Positions 63,934 to 64,000 of a DNA stretch of 64,000 nucleotides are shown here, one piece after another (position 1 is the stretch's first letter; each line of letters begins with the position of its first letter). Below the pieces are notes generated by a model. It saw nothing but the letters and a program-made list of their open reading frames with translations, was not told where the DNA came from and did no database searches. The stretch spans positions 496,001 to 560,000 of the forward strand of contig NZ_RKRG01000001.1 in assembly GCF_003814835.1 (NCBI RefSeq), read 5' to 3'. A program made the translations under genes and the position numbers. This DNA comes from Methanobrevibacter gottschalkii DSM 11977 (lineage in GTDB: Archaea; Methanobacteriota; Methanobacteria; Methanobacteriales; Methanobacteriaceae).

Positions 63934-64000
63934 AATTGATAATTCCTGAATTCAAAAAACTTATATATTACATCACTGACTCAAAAATAGTATTAATGTT

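Overview
The window reads as chromosome of a hydrogen- and formate-using methanogen of the Methanobacteriales, most probably Methanobrevibacter. It is very AT-rich and has archaeal TATA promoters, GGTG/GAGG ribosome sites and a tRNA-Met with an archaeal intron. It carries methanogenesis genes (fdhCAB, the complete tungsten-type fwd operon, a lone mtrH), archaeal information-processing genes (TBP, FEN1, topoisomerase I, aIF6, L31e/L39e/LX, S19e, prefoldin, RNase P Rnp4) and NrpR. Genus is inference; no rRNA lies in the window.

1-31 kb is core metabolism. Order: partial thiC, a PfkB kinase, a ModE-like regulator, 6-phospho-3-hexuloisomerase, fdhD, an FmdE-like protein, fdhC/fdhA/fdhB, moaA-mobB, then a helix-turn-helix/ferredoxin fusion leading fwdF-G-D-B-A-C. 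These form one theme: formate and CO2 enter methanogenesis through molybdopterin enzymes (FdhA, FwdBD), and genes for making or maturing the cofactor (moaA, mobB, fdhD) and possible regulators sit beside them. The mobB/fwd divergent region carries a repeated palindrome GTGTARTNAYTACAC, a candidate shared operator. Next come two DUF2097 paralogues, nrpR-glnA with an NrpR-type operator, a ThiF/MoeB protein, an aldo/keto reductase, tRNA-Met, SAH hydrolase, a DUF2119 deacylase-like protein, FEN1, a chorismate-lyase-like protein (methanopterin precursor), homoaconitase and homocitrate synthase (coenzyme B) and a CYTH protein.

31-41 kb is information processing and surface glycosylation: tbp, a SerB/coiled-coil fusion, a zinc-ribbon peptide, topA, aglB, a Drg-type GTPase and an AK6-like kinase. 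An apparent structured RNA of unknown family follows at 41.1 kb.

41-59 kb is accessory and decaying. It holds a frameshifted transglutaminase-like gene with an ATP-grasp partner, and a peptide-modification cluster: HxlR regulator, repetitive Cys peptide with 13 ACGSD units, radical SAM/SPASM enzyme, MDR reductase, flavin/ferredoxin fusion. Then come two degraded insertion sequences, a broken gene with a HEPN-like motif, vsr, an AbrB-like gene with TGTACA sites, a broken MntA/HepT pair, an AAA/DUF4143 ATPase, a solitary mtrH and a cupin. Single-base frameshifts concentrate here.

59.5-63.5 kb returns to intact core genes in one direction (rnp4, yhbY, rps19e, PDCD5-like, PP-loop protein, rpl39e, rpl31e, eif6, rpl18a/LX, pfdA). 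The window closes on another transposase remnant.

The strongest candidates for little-described biology are the ACGSD-repeat peptide cluster, the HTH/ferredoxin protein with its palindromes, and the 41.1 kb RNA, whose 3' sequence recurs on both sides of the peptide cluster.
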